DNA from: Bufo bufo
Lineage: Eukaryota > Chordata > Amphibia > Anura > Bufonidae
DNA length: 64,000 nt
Reading direction: 5' to 3'
Assembly (NCBI RefSeq): GCF_905171765.1
Contig: NC_053390.1
Span: 592,125,793-592,189,792 of the forward strand
Numbering within the stretch: the first letter of the stretch is position 1; every line of letters begins with the position of its first letter. A program made the position numbers and the translations under genes. Below the pieces are notes generated by a model. That model was not told the DNA's origin and made no database searches. It saw only the letters and a list, made by a program, of their open reading frames with translations. Shown one piece after another: positions 32,664 through 41,003 of the stretch.

Positions 32664-33784
32664 GTAAGGCTCCATTCAGACATTTTTTTGGCCCAAGTTA
32701 GCGAAAAAAAAAAAATATTTTCTTACAAAGTCTCATATTCCACTAACTTGTGACATAAAATAAAAACTTCCATCAACTCACTATGCCCATCACGAAATAC
32801 CTTGGGGTGTCTTCTTTCCAAAATGGGGTCACTTGTGGGGTAGTTATACTGCCCTGGAATTTTAGGGGCCCTAATGCGTGGGAAGTAGTTTGAAATCAAA
32901 ATGTGTAAAAAAATGCCCTGTGAAAGGTGCTCTTTGGAATGTGGGCCCCTTTGCCCACCTAGGCTGCAAAAAAGTGTCACACATGTGGTATCGCCGTACT
33001 CAGGAGAAGTTGGGCAATGTGTTTCGGGGTGTTTTTTTTTACATATACCCATGCTGGGTGAGAGAAATATCTCTAAAAGACTTTTCCCATTTTTTTATAC
33101 AAAGTTGTCATTTGACAGAGATATTTAGCTCATATTGAGTTCATGGAAGTTTTTATTTTTTGTCACAAGTTAGTGGAATATGAGACTTTGTAAGGAAAAA
33201 AATAATTTAAAAAATCATCATTTTCCGCTAACTTGTGACAAAAAATAAAAAGTTCTAGGAACTCACTATGCCCATCAGCGAATACCTTAGGGTGTCTACT
33301 TTCCGAAATGGGGTCATTTGTGGGGTGTTTTTACTGTCTGGGCATTGTAGAACCTTAGGAAACATGACAGGTGCTCAGAAAGTCAGAGCTGCTTCAAAAA
33401 GCGGAAATTCACATTTTTGTACCATAGTTTGTAAACTCTATAACTTTTACCCAAACCATTTTTTTTTTTACCCAAACATTATTTTTTTTTTATCAAAGAC
33501 ATGTAGAACAATACATTTGGAGAAAAATTTAGATAGAAATGTAGTTTTAAAAAATAATAATAATTACAACTGAAAGTGAAAAATGTCATCTTTTTAAATT
33601 TTTTTTGATTAATAACAAAAAAACTAAAGATGTCAGCAGCAATGAAATACCACCAAATGAAAGCTCTATTAGTGAGAAGAGTTGGTAAAATTCATTTGGG
33701 TGGTAAGTTGCATGACCGAGCAATAAACGGTGAAAGTAGTCTGGTCATTAAGGGTGTTTAAGCTAGGGGAGCTGAGGTGGTTAA
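32664..33784. mobile_element. TTAA-type non-autonomous element
   Basis: It ends with the 1-123-type terminus and TTAA at 33,781-33,784. Two copies of a ~440-bp segment lie inside: TCACTATGCCCATCACGAAA at 32,778 and TCACTATGCCCATCAGCGAA at 33,262, each followed by AATGGGGTCA. No reading frame of interest is seen. The left end is not certain. Confidence 0.55.
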
Positions 33785-33844
33785 ATCCCACACCTACAAC
33801 AGTGCCGACTGTATCCTCTACATATTAATACAATTATAGTTGCC

Positions 33845-34740
33845 TTTTATAGTTGTACTTATCTGAAAAGCCTTTTGTGTAAAAATATTGTGGGGTTTCG
33901 CTCTGGTAAACATAGTAAGTGGGCGCAGTACAGAGGCAAAATATAAGTTTCTAACTCAAAACTTCAGTGTTTATTCACACTTGAGGCAATTGCACAAAAC
34001 AATGCAGAACTTTGCAGTCTTAGTGTTAATTCACACACAATGGAAAGTTCATATAACACAAGTCACCTTGCTGGCCGTTCTGCCTCCAGTAGTCCACAAC
34101 AGGCTATAGTGGGCCTGTTTCCCCAGCATGTGGCTCTCAGCCCTCCAGCATGGCACAAAGCCTCAGATCTAAAAAAAAACAGAGACATCTCTGCTAAGCC
34201 CAGCTGCCTATTTAAGGACAGCCAGGTGCTGCCAAATCCCGGACCGACACTTAAACTCCGGTCCGCTATTTGACCTCACCTGGCTGGAAATCAGCCCAGC
34301 CGCACATGCCGGGAGGAAAATACCTTCCTTGCCAGACACAACCCCTCACTGTGTCACAATATAAACAAAACTTGGACCTAATTGACGTTCTGCGGTGCAG
34401 TGAGATATTTTACAGCCAAATTTGCAGTGTATTAGTGGCGAAATACAAATATATTCCCCGTTCCTAGTTGTACTTATCTGTAGAAAAGCCTTTTGTGTAA
34501 AAATATAAAAAAAACTTGGGCCTAATTGCCGTTCACCAGTGTAGTGAGATATTTTACAGCCCAATTTGCCGTGTAATAATGGCGAAATACAAATATGTAC
34601 ACCTTTAATTGTTGCACTTATCTGTAGAAAAGCCTTTTGTGTAAAAATAGAAAAAAAATAGGGCCTATTTGCCGTTTAGCGGTACAGTCATTCTAAATCC
34701 CTGTTTGCTGTGTATTAGTAGCAAAATAAAAAATATTTGA
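33845..34740. repeat. hAT-A ~145-bp tandem repeats (with solo LTR)
   Basis: Units carry CACTTATCTGTAGAAAAGCC, TTTTGTGTAAAAATA, CCTAATTGCCGTTC and GTGTATTAGTGGCGAAATAC. About three to four units remain, and one is split by the solo LTR at 33,889-34,358. They match the array of hAT-B. Confidence 0.88.
33889..34358. mobile_element. Solo LTR, 470 bp, with ATAT duplication
   Basis: It starts TGTGGGGTTTCGCTC and ends CCCTCACTGTGTCACA, with the TG...CA ends of an LTR. ATAT is duplicated at 33,885-33,888 and 34,359-34,362. Taking it out restores the array unit (GTGTAAAAATATAAACAAAA) exactly as in the neighbouring unit. There is no coding region. The parent retrotransposon was not seen in the window. 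Confidence 0.88.
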
Positions 34741-34769
34741 TCTAACATTTGGTTATTTGATATAACAGT

Positions 34770-35375
34770 ATGTCAGGCAGAGAAGTGCCAGGCCCTGCAC
34801 AGGGGAGGGACACAGACCTAAATGTTTCTGGTGCAGGCAGAGGTCACAGCAGAGTAAGTGGCCGTGGCAGCAGGGGACAGGGTCACTTCGAGAGACCTGA
34901 GCTCCCAGTGTCAGCTAGCGGTTGTTTCTTGACCAGCAACCCAGCGGTTCTTGAATGGTTGACTCGATCTTAGACTTCGTCGCAACTTACATCAGACACC
35001 CCCAGCCAAGAGTCAGTGGATTACTCAGACACAACCCTTAGTTGGCATGTCCCAGGAGCAGGCCCTGTGCCCTCAACTGTAATCAACCTGCCTCTGTCCT
35101 TTTCTGTTCCCTCACCGCGAGAAGTATTATATGCTGTAGGATCGGCTCCACTTTTCAGCGATGAAGAGCATCTAGAGGACAGTCGGCAGCTGCTGCCCAG
35201 CCAAGATATGGAGGAGAAATCCACCACTTACTCTGCTAGGCAGCCAAGTAGTGATGAGGAGAGTGGCGTGGGAGCTGGTGTTGAGAGCGGTCAGGCTCCT
35301 GACCCAGAGACCGTTGAGGAGGACAAAAGTGAGGTGCAGACAGTATTCGATGATGATGATGTAGCTGATCGATGA
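34770..35375 (+). pseudogene. hAT-A N-terminal acidic reading frame
   Basis: It starts at the ATG at 34,770 (MSGREVPGPAQG), runs to a TAG at 34,971 (EWLTRS stop), and continues in the same frame through LSWHVPGAGPVPSTV and the acidic SDEEHLEDSRQLLPSQDMEE to a TGA at 35,373 (DDDDVADR stop). hAT-B has the same start and both stops at the same places. It has no recognised domain; acidic N-terminal linkers precede BED fingers in other hAT proteins. A second, partial copy of the acidic linker follows at about 35,640-35,860, which shows a local duplication. Confidence 0.7.
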
Positions 35376-35865
35376 TGGCAGCTTGCCCGTGAGCCAGCAG
35401 TGGAGCCATCAAGTCGCTAGCATGGGTGGGAGTCAACAGGGTGGCAGCAGTGGGAGGTCAGTAGCCAAACATGCCCGGGGTAGACCACCCACTTCGCGGC
35501 AGCCTACCTGCAAAGGAAGTAGCGGTGCAGGGGTTTAAGAAGGAAGCAGCGGTAGCAGTCAGTCAGTGCATAGTGTTGGGGGTAAAATCTACTACTCGGC
35601 GTTGTGGCAGTTTTTTTTATGGCGCCAGAGGAGGTGAACGTGGCCATCTTAGTTGGCATGGCCCGGGAGCAGGCCCTGTCCTCAGCATGCCCCTGTCCTT
35701 TTATCCACTAGGCGGGCAAGTAGTGAGGAGAGTGGCGTTGGAGCTGGTGTTGTGAGCGATCAGGCTCCTGACCCAGAGACGGTTAAAGAGGATATCAGTG
35801 ATGTACAGACAGTACTCGATGATGATGATGATGATGTAGCTGGGAGCCGGGGACGAAGGGGCTAC

Positions 35866-36392
35866 ATTTTATTTAATTTTTTTCAAAATAATCCTTCAGC
35901 AGGGCGAATATATGCCAGAGGACCAGGACGCTCCATGACCTTCCCAGGAGCTTCTGTCGTAAGCAGCGTTTCATTTCTGAGACGTCCATATAATGCGAGG
36001 TGAATCCAAAGACCTTCTGCATCTCCGTGCACCACAGGATGTCTTCCTTCCCATTCATGATAACTGGGAATTTGTGATGTTTTCCCTGACGAAGAGACCA
36101 GGGGCTGGTAGTTATGGTTTGAATCTTGATGAACTTTGCTACTCTTCCAGGCTCCAAGCAATCTTGGAGCTTTGTCTTCTCATTGTCTGTAGCTACTAGA
36201 GGCCTGTTCATGCCAGGCAGGTTTCCCCAGAAGTATTTCACTTGATGAGCAGCCGATACCACACTTGCATCAATCTTGACAGGATTCGTCTCCAGGTGGA
36301 GAGAAATTGTTTTTTTGGAATGCTTTCTCTATCGCAACCATGTCGTCGAATAACCAGAAGACTGGAAGATTCTCTCCTGTCTTAGGCAACAC
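35866..36392 (-). pseudogene. dnmt3: Intronless DNMT3 C-terminal fragment (retrocopy)
   Basis: Reading from 36,392 on the minus strand: LPVFWLFDDMVAI, a frameshift near 36,285, then [64 protein letters not shown] and finally [11 protein letters not shown] with LLKDYF. This follows the last ~170 residues of vertebrate DNMT3 methyltransferases in order, without any gap. In the host gene this region is split over several exons, so the copy is processed. The motif VI 'ENV' triplet reads DDM, so even a repaired frame would lack the catalytic glutamate. The true C-terminal residues are replaced by an A-rich run (GAAAAAAATTAAATAAAA). Words such as MNGKED, KLQDCLE and RQKLLG lean towards DNMT3B, but the paralogue is not sure. 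Confidence 0.9.
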
Positions 36393-36397
36393 TTAAT

Positions 36398-36563
36398 TTT
36401 TTTAATTAAATTTATTAAATATTTAATAATAAATTGAACCAAAGCTTGATTAAAATTGTAAGTAACTAAACTTAAATTCGCCAATATATTATCCCAATCT
36501 TCGATGGAAATTCCCAGACAATCAATTTGCCAAGCCTTTTGTGCCGGAGAACTTGTATTATTA
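36398..36563 (-). pseudogene. L1 ORF2 fragment joined to the DNMT3 copy
   Basis: On the minus strand the frame reads AWQIDCLGISIEDWDNILAN, then LSLVTYNFNQALVQFIIK and YLINLIKKI. This resembles the L1 ORF2 C-terminal pattern W-x4-LGI-(x)-EDW ... QFxIxxxYLTPxRLxKI, seen in related form in L1-1 near 21,650. It is immediately followed, in the same orientation, by the DNMT3 fragment. The match is short and made by eye. Confidence 0.5.
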
Positions 36564-37309
36564 AATCATGCAGAGCCAAGGTGGCCTCCTCATGCTGCTG
36601 ACACCTCCACACTTTGTCATCGTTCCACTCTGTGGCTTCCTCATGCTGCTGACACCTCCACACTTTGTCGTCATGCCACTCTGTGGCCTCCTCCTGCTGC
36701 TGACACCTCCACACTTTGTCGTCGTGCCACTCTGTGGACTTCTCATGCTGCTGCCACCTCCACACTATGTCATTGTGCCACTCTGTGGACTTCTCATGCT
36801 GTTCCCACCTTCCCCACTTCATGACTGGGCCACTATTTAGCCTTTTTGGCTTGGCTGACATCATCATTTATTTGACCCTTCTTCTGATCTGTCAGAAGGA
36901 AGGAAAAATGAGACACAATGGATCGTCTCTGTGTAGCAGCTGTAAGGCCTGTATGGTCCCATCAGAATTGGCTTATGATTTGGTAGCCAAAAGCAGGAGT
37001 GGGTACAAAACGCAGAAGACTTGCAAATATTCAGTTCACGTTTCAGCTCTGTTTTGGATCCAGTCCAGGTTTTTTTGGCATTAGCAATACTGAAGGATTA
37101 CTGACCAAATGCTCAACGAGTGAAGGCAGATGCTCCACAGACAGGATCCATTTTTTGTGGGTTATTGTTTTGACGGATCAGAGGACGGGCACAATTATCA
37201 ATGAAGTAAACACAAACTTACTGCTGACACCCTCGCTATTCTGTCGGGGGGCTCTACTTATTTAAACATTTAATAGAACAGGTTCTGTAGACATCTATAT
37301 GGAATCAGT
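36564..37309 (+). other. hAT-A 3' region
   Basis: The region starts with four ~60-bp repeats of CTCATGCTGCTGACACCTCC and ACTCTGTGG. It then matches hAT-B at 57,180-57,808 (GCCACTATTTAGCCTTTTTG; ATGGTCCCATCAGAATTGG; AAAAGCAGGAGTGGGTACAA). It is the 3' untranslated and subterminal part of the transposon. The apparent 131-codon frame on the opposite strand is only the repeat read backwards. Confidence 0.75.
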
Positions 37310-38007
37310 AATATTTCTGACTGCCAGAAAATGCATGTCCCCAAATGATCATTTTTAATTAGCTTTACAAAAAAAATAACACTTGTTCACACAATGCATT
37401 TACATCATTTTTGGCTATATTTTAATAAAAAATTATGAGAATAAAATATTCAAAAACCCTACAGCACATCAGTCTCTTCAAATAGCTGATCGGCAGGTGT
37501 ACCTGGAGTCACTGATCGGCTAAAATAGGCCATCAATAATGAATCCCGCCCCAAAAAAACATGTCATGACATGTACAGAAATTTTGTATTTTAATAAATA
37601 CATACAAACAACTTGTATGACCAATTTAAAACCATATTTATTGTGAAATTGTTTGAGTTTTTTTTGCATTTTTTTGCATTTTCACAATAAATGTACCGTA
37701 TATAAATCGAACACCCCAAATATATATGTACCCAAAAAGTATATATTTACTCCTCATACAGCAATGTCATGTTGTGAGTGGCACAGTGTTAATCCTTTAG
37801 TAAATCCATATCACCCTGAGCTGTCTTAGTGACAAGGATTTGCAGGGATTATCTCTCATACTGCCACCCACCTGAGAATTCAGCTCCCTATATTCCGAGC
37901 ATTGAACAGTCGGCACACATAATTCCCACTAGATGAGTAACTATATGGACAAGTTGTAGATGTCCCAGTTTAAAGTGGATCTGTCATGGATTCCTATTAA
38001 ATTCCAT
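37310..38007. other. Unassigned AT-rich sequence
   Basis: There is no gene. A 13-bp perfect inverted repeat (ATTTATTGTGAAA, 37,636-37,648, and its complement at 37,680-37,692) is present. A short piece at 37,485-37,545 resembles the MITE at 2,827-3,106. Confidence 0.35.
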
Positions 38008-38266
38008 AGGGCTCATTCACATGACCGTATTTATGTGTCCACATATATTCCGCAATTTTGCAGAACAGATGCGGATCCATTCATTTCTATAGTGTCGCAA
38101 AAGATGCGGACAGCACACCGTGTGCTGTCCGCATCCATATTTCCCTTCCGCAGCTTTCAAAAAAGATAGAGTATGTGAAATGCGGAACGCACATGGCTGT
38201 TATCCGTGTTTTGCGGATCCGCAACTTGTGGACAGCAAAACACATATGGTCGCCAGAATAAGCCCT
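38008..38266. mobile_element. MITE with AGGGCT ends and internal palindrome
   Basis: The ends AGGGCTCATTCACATGACCG and ATGGTCGCCAGAATAAGCCCT are inverted with some mismatches. Inside, GATGCGGACAGCACAC (38,103-38,118) is followed after one base by its exact complement. Related fragments occur at 2,655-2,799 and 58,560-58,650. Confidence 0.7.
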
Positions 38267-38639
38267 AACTCAAATGAAGTAAATTACTGAAACCACTGAG
38301 CAGCCTGCGAACTCCCGATCAGGGGCTACTTAAAGGCACATGCTGTGTGCCAAACAGTGCATCATTCTTGGCTAAATGGAAAGGGATCACATGAACAGTT
38401 TTTCAATCATGCTGATCATATTTATTAGAATTCATAGGTTACTGCTTTTGGCACTTCAGAGATAGGAGACTTCTAGTAGATAAAATTGCATTTAATATTT
38501 AAAAAAATGGTGTAATCTAAGACCAAAAAATTGTGTATGCAAAATTCTATGAATTAATATTTTATTCGCTAGTAAAGCTCTGTTCAAATTTGTATTGTGG
38601 CTTATGTTAATAATTTTTTTTCATTTGGCAGCACAAATA
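38267..38639. other. Unassigned sequence
   Basis: No coding region or repeat boundary was recognised. Confidence 0.3.
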
Positions 38640-39003
38640 CAGGTGAAACTCAAAAAATTTAAATATCGTGCAAAGTTCATTTATTTCAGTAATGCAACTT
38701 AAAAGGTGAAACTAATGAGATAGACTCATTACATGCAAAGCGAGATATTTCAGGCCTTTATTTGGTATAATTTGGATGATTATGTCTTACAGCTTATGAA
38801 ACCCCAAAGCCTCAGTTTTGAGGTACCCTTTGCTCAGGGGGTGTGGATTAATTAGCTGACTAGAGTGTGACACTTTGAGCCTAGAATATTGAACCTTTCC
38901 ACAAAATTCTAATTTTAAGCTGCATTAATGCAATTCATTTTAATTTGAATCACTGAAATAAATGGACTTTTGCACGATATTCAAATTTTTCGAGTTTCAC
39001 TTG
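38640..39003. mobile_element. MITE with ~58-bp inverted ends
   Basis: The left end CAGGTGAAACTCAAAAAATT and right end (inverted) CAAGTGAAACTCGAAAAATT match for about 58 bases (also ATATCGTGCAAA and CATTTATTTCAGT). The middle has no frame. The superfamily is not determined, since no clear target duplication is seen. Confidence 0.8.
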
Positions 39004-39281
39004 AAGATCCACATATGACATGTAATTATTAATAGTCAATGATAGCTACTTGCATCCATGTCTCAGGGACACCATCAGGGCAGTACTGCAGTCAGTGACT
39101 CCAAGCCCAGCAACAATGGCAGCATCATTAATATTCACCTCAATGCAGTGAATACTAATGAAGCTGTGTGACTCGTCAAATTTGGAAACTGAAGATGCAG
39201 CACACTCTCTCGGTCGGGTGCAAAAACAGGCCAGTGTGGACCAGCACCACGGTCCAATTCAATACAGCGAAAAGAAGCCAG
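39004..39281. other. Unassigned sequence before the Penelope-like region
   Basis: No gene was recognised. The last ~100 bases (from GCTGTGTGACTCGTC) may belong to the Penelope-like element, since GCTGTGTGACTC also occurs at its other end near 45,455. Confidence 0.35.
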
Positions 39282-40945
39282 CAGCACACCAAGGAATTCA
39301 AAAAAACGTGCGGGTTATTCACCCAATGTCAGGTAGCAGCGACGTTTCAACCGCTTGTTGCGGTCTTTCTCAAGCTATGTGCACATGTGTTACAATCACA
39401 CAATTTATAGGTGTGTCAATTAAACATACAATAAAATCAATCAAACAAAGAAGTGAACAAAATTCATGATATTAACATTTTAAGCATATGCAAAATCTCA
39501 TTGTCAGTATCCAAAGTACATGGGTAAAATTAATCTGCAGTGTTCTGTAATCAATTACATGATATATTGTGAACATACATAGTGCAGTATAATTGCTCAT
39601 TGCATAATACAGGTGCGCCCAATTACATAGTGTAAATTAAAAAACTCACATCAGCTGATAAACTGCACACGTGGAGCATCGCAGTCTCAGCAGCGTCCCC
39701 ATTCAGCCTCTGCCATTCAGAGCAGCAAAACAGAGCCCATATCAAAGATGGCCCGATCCGATCACGCTCAGATGTGCGCATGCCTATGCAGTAGAGGCCT
39801 CCCACTTCTAGTCATGTGATGATTATCACATGACTCAAACGGAACCAGGTAAACAAAAAAGGTTGAAAAAACTGAACAGGTAACTGTGGGTCAGGATCGC
39901 ATAGATACCCAAGTTCACCAATAGTGTGGGGCCTCGCACACATGGGAACCTAGGATCAGACGTCCTGTCAACCCTCGGGTCTTGCCACAAAACCGCTCTA
40001 TCAGTGCACATTGCGGGAAGGGATGGTGTCCCTTAGCTAAGACCAACCGGATCAACAGTACGGTCATCGCCGTGATCGGGCGACGGCGGAGTCACTGCGA
40101 GTCACCACGGCGAACCGTCCCCGCCTCCCATGAGTCACCGCACCGATCCACCAAGTGCACTGAGTGGTTGAAGCAGACCCTGATGTAACCCTTTATGCAG
40201 GGGAAACAACAACCTCTTATTAAAATAACAAAGGTAATCACTATGTGGGTAAACCTACAACTGCCATATATCAAGCGCCACATATGTAGCAAAATTCAGA
40301 TCGCATCATCCTGCTGGTGTGTTGTACAATAGTGTGAAATGTGGGTAGCTGGCAGGACCCAGAATGCTTCAGTCATTATGCAGGATGTCAGTCATGATTG
40401 TGATTGATAGCTAAATCTATAAAAAATACAAAAAAAAGAAAATGTTAGAAACACTTCAACTTGATTCTTTTGTACACATGTTCACTATACCCAGTGTAGG
40501 GACTACAGACAACACGGTACACGGGGAGAGACACCACTAATCCACTCTGAAGTCAACATTCAGGCCATTGGGTCTCAGGGTTTTCAAAGTAAAAATCCAA
40601 AATAACTCTTGCTTTTTGAGGAGGGCCTTCCTATCTCCCCCCGCCTGCCCATTTGTATCTGCTCTAGTATTTGGAACCTAAGATCTTTTTCCGAGTGCCC
40701 CGCCTCCTTGAAGTGCTTAGACACTGGCAAATCCATTTTTTCTTTTCTAATGGAGTATCGATGTTGATTTAACCGTGTCTTAACGTCCCACGTGGTCTCA
40801 CCAACATACCATCTCCCACAAGGGCATGATAGTTGGTAGACCACGTAGGATGAATTACACGTCAAATACTGAGTAATTTTAATCGTTTTGTTGGCTGCCG
40901 GATTATGGAACGAATCCCCCCTAAGCATAAGACTGAAATTCATAC
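39282..40945 (-). mobile_element. Inverted partial copy of the Penelope-like element's 3' end
   Basis: This stretch, read on the minus strand, matches 44,130-45,456 over its whole length, apart from a ~150-bp deletion in the right copy. The two form a large inverted repeat around the main element. Penelope-like elements often carry such extra terminal copies (pseudo-LTRs), sometimes inverted. Confidence 0.88.
39336..39392 (-). ncRNA. Hammerhead-ribozyme-like motif, left copy
   Basis: On the minus strand: AGCTTGAGAAAG, stem ACCGC-AACAA-GCGGT, then TGAAACGTCGCT. The layout (CUGANGA-like box, stem II, GAAA, short stem III, UC, closing stem AGC/GCT) resembles the hammerhead ribozymes reported in Penelope-like elements. 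The first box deviates from CUGANGA at two core positions, so self-cleavage is doubtful. Confidence 0.35.
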
Positions 40946-40960
40946 AGTAGGGAGGATGAG
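40584..40960 (-). pseudogene. Penelope-like GIY-YIG endonuclease, inverted copy
   Basis: The frame reads LMLRGDSFHNPAANKTIKIT, then SSYVVYQLSCPCGRWYVGET and TRLNQHRYSIRKEKMDLPVS. YVVY-x10-YVG is the GIY-YIG signature of the Penelope endonuclease, followed by the conserved arginine/histidine stretch. It keeps the C-terminal tail (HFKEAGHSEKDLRFQILEQI) that is deleted from the main copy at 44,369. Residues before LMLRG belong to unrelated junction sequence. Confidence 0.85.
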
Positions 40961-41003
40961 CTGAGGATAATGCGCGACACGGTGAGAGACACCACTTTTC
41001 TAT

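Larger units (their letters stand above)
33785..37309 (+). mobile_element. hAT-A: internally deleted BED-hAT element
   Basis: It shares its array, N-terminal coding part and 3' end with hAT-B (45,736-57,808), but lacks the BED fingers' second copy, the catalytic core and the dimerisation domain. In their place, between about 35,865 and 36,563, lies an L1/DNMT3 chimera. 3' homology with hAT-B ends near 37,309 (57,808 in hAT-B). The 5' terminus is not recognised. Confidence 0.75.

Noticed and set aside
35866..36392. Functional DNMT3 gene exon
   Set aside because: Several host exons are joined without introns, a frameshift is present, the ENV motif reads DDM, the C-terminus is replaced by an A-rich tail and the copy sits within a transposon. 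A retrocopy explains all of this.
36472..36867. 131-codon minus-strand frame with WHDDKVWRCQQHEEATEW repeats
   Set aside because: It is the reverse reading of the CTCATGCTGCTGACACCTCC repeats in the hAT-A 3' region and is not kept in hAT-B.
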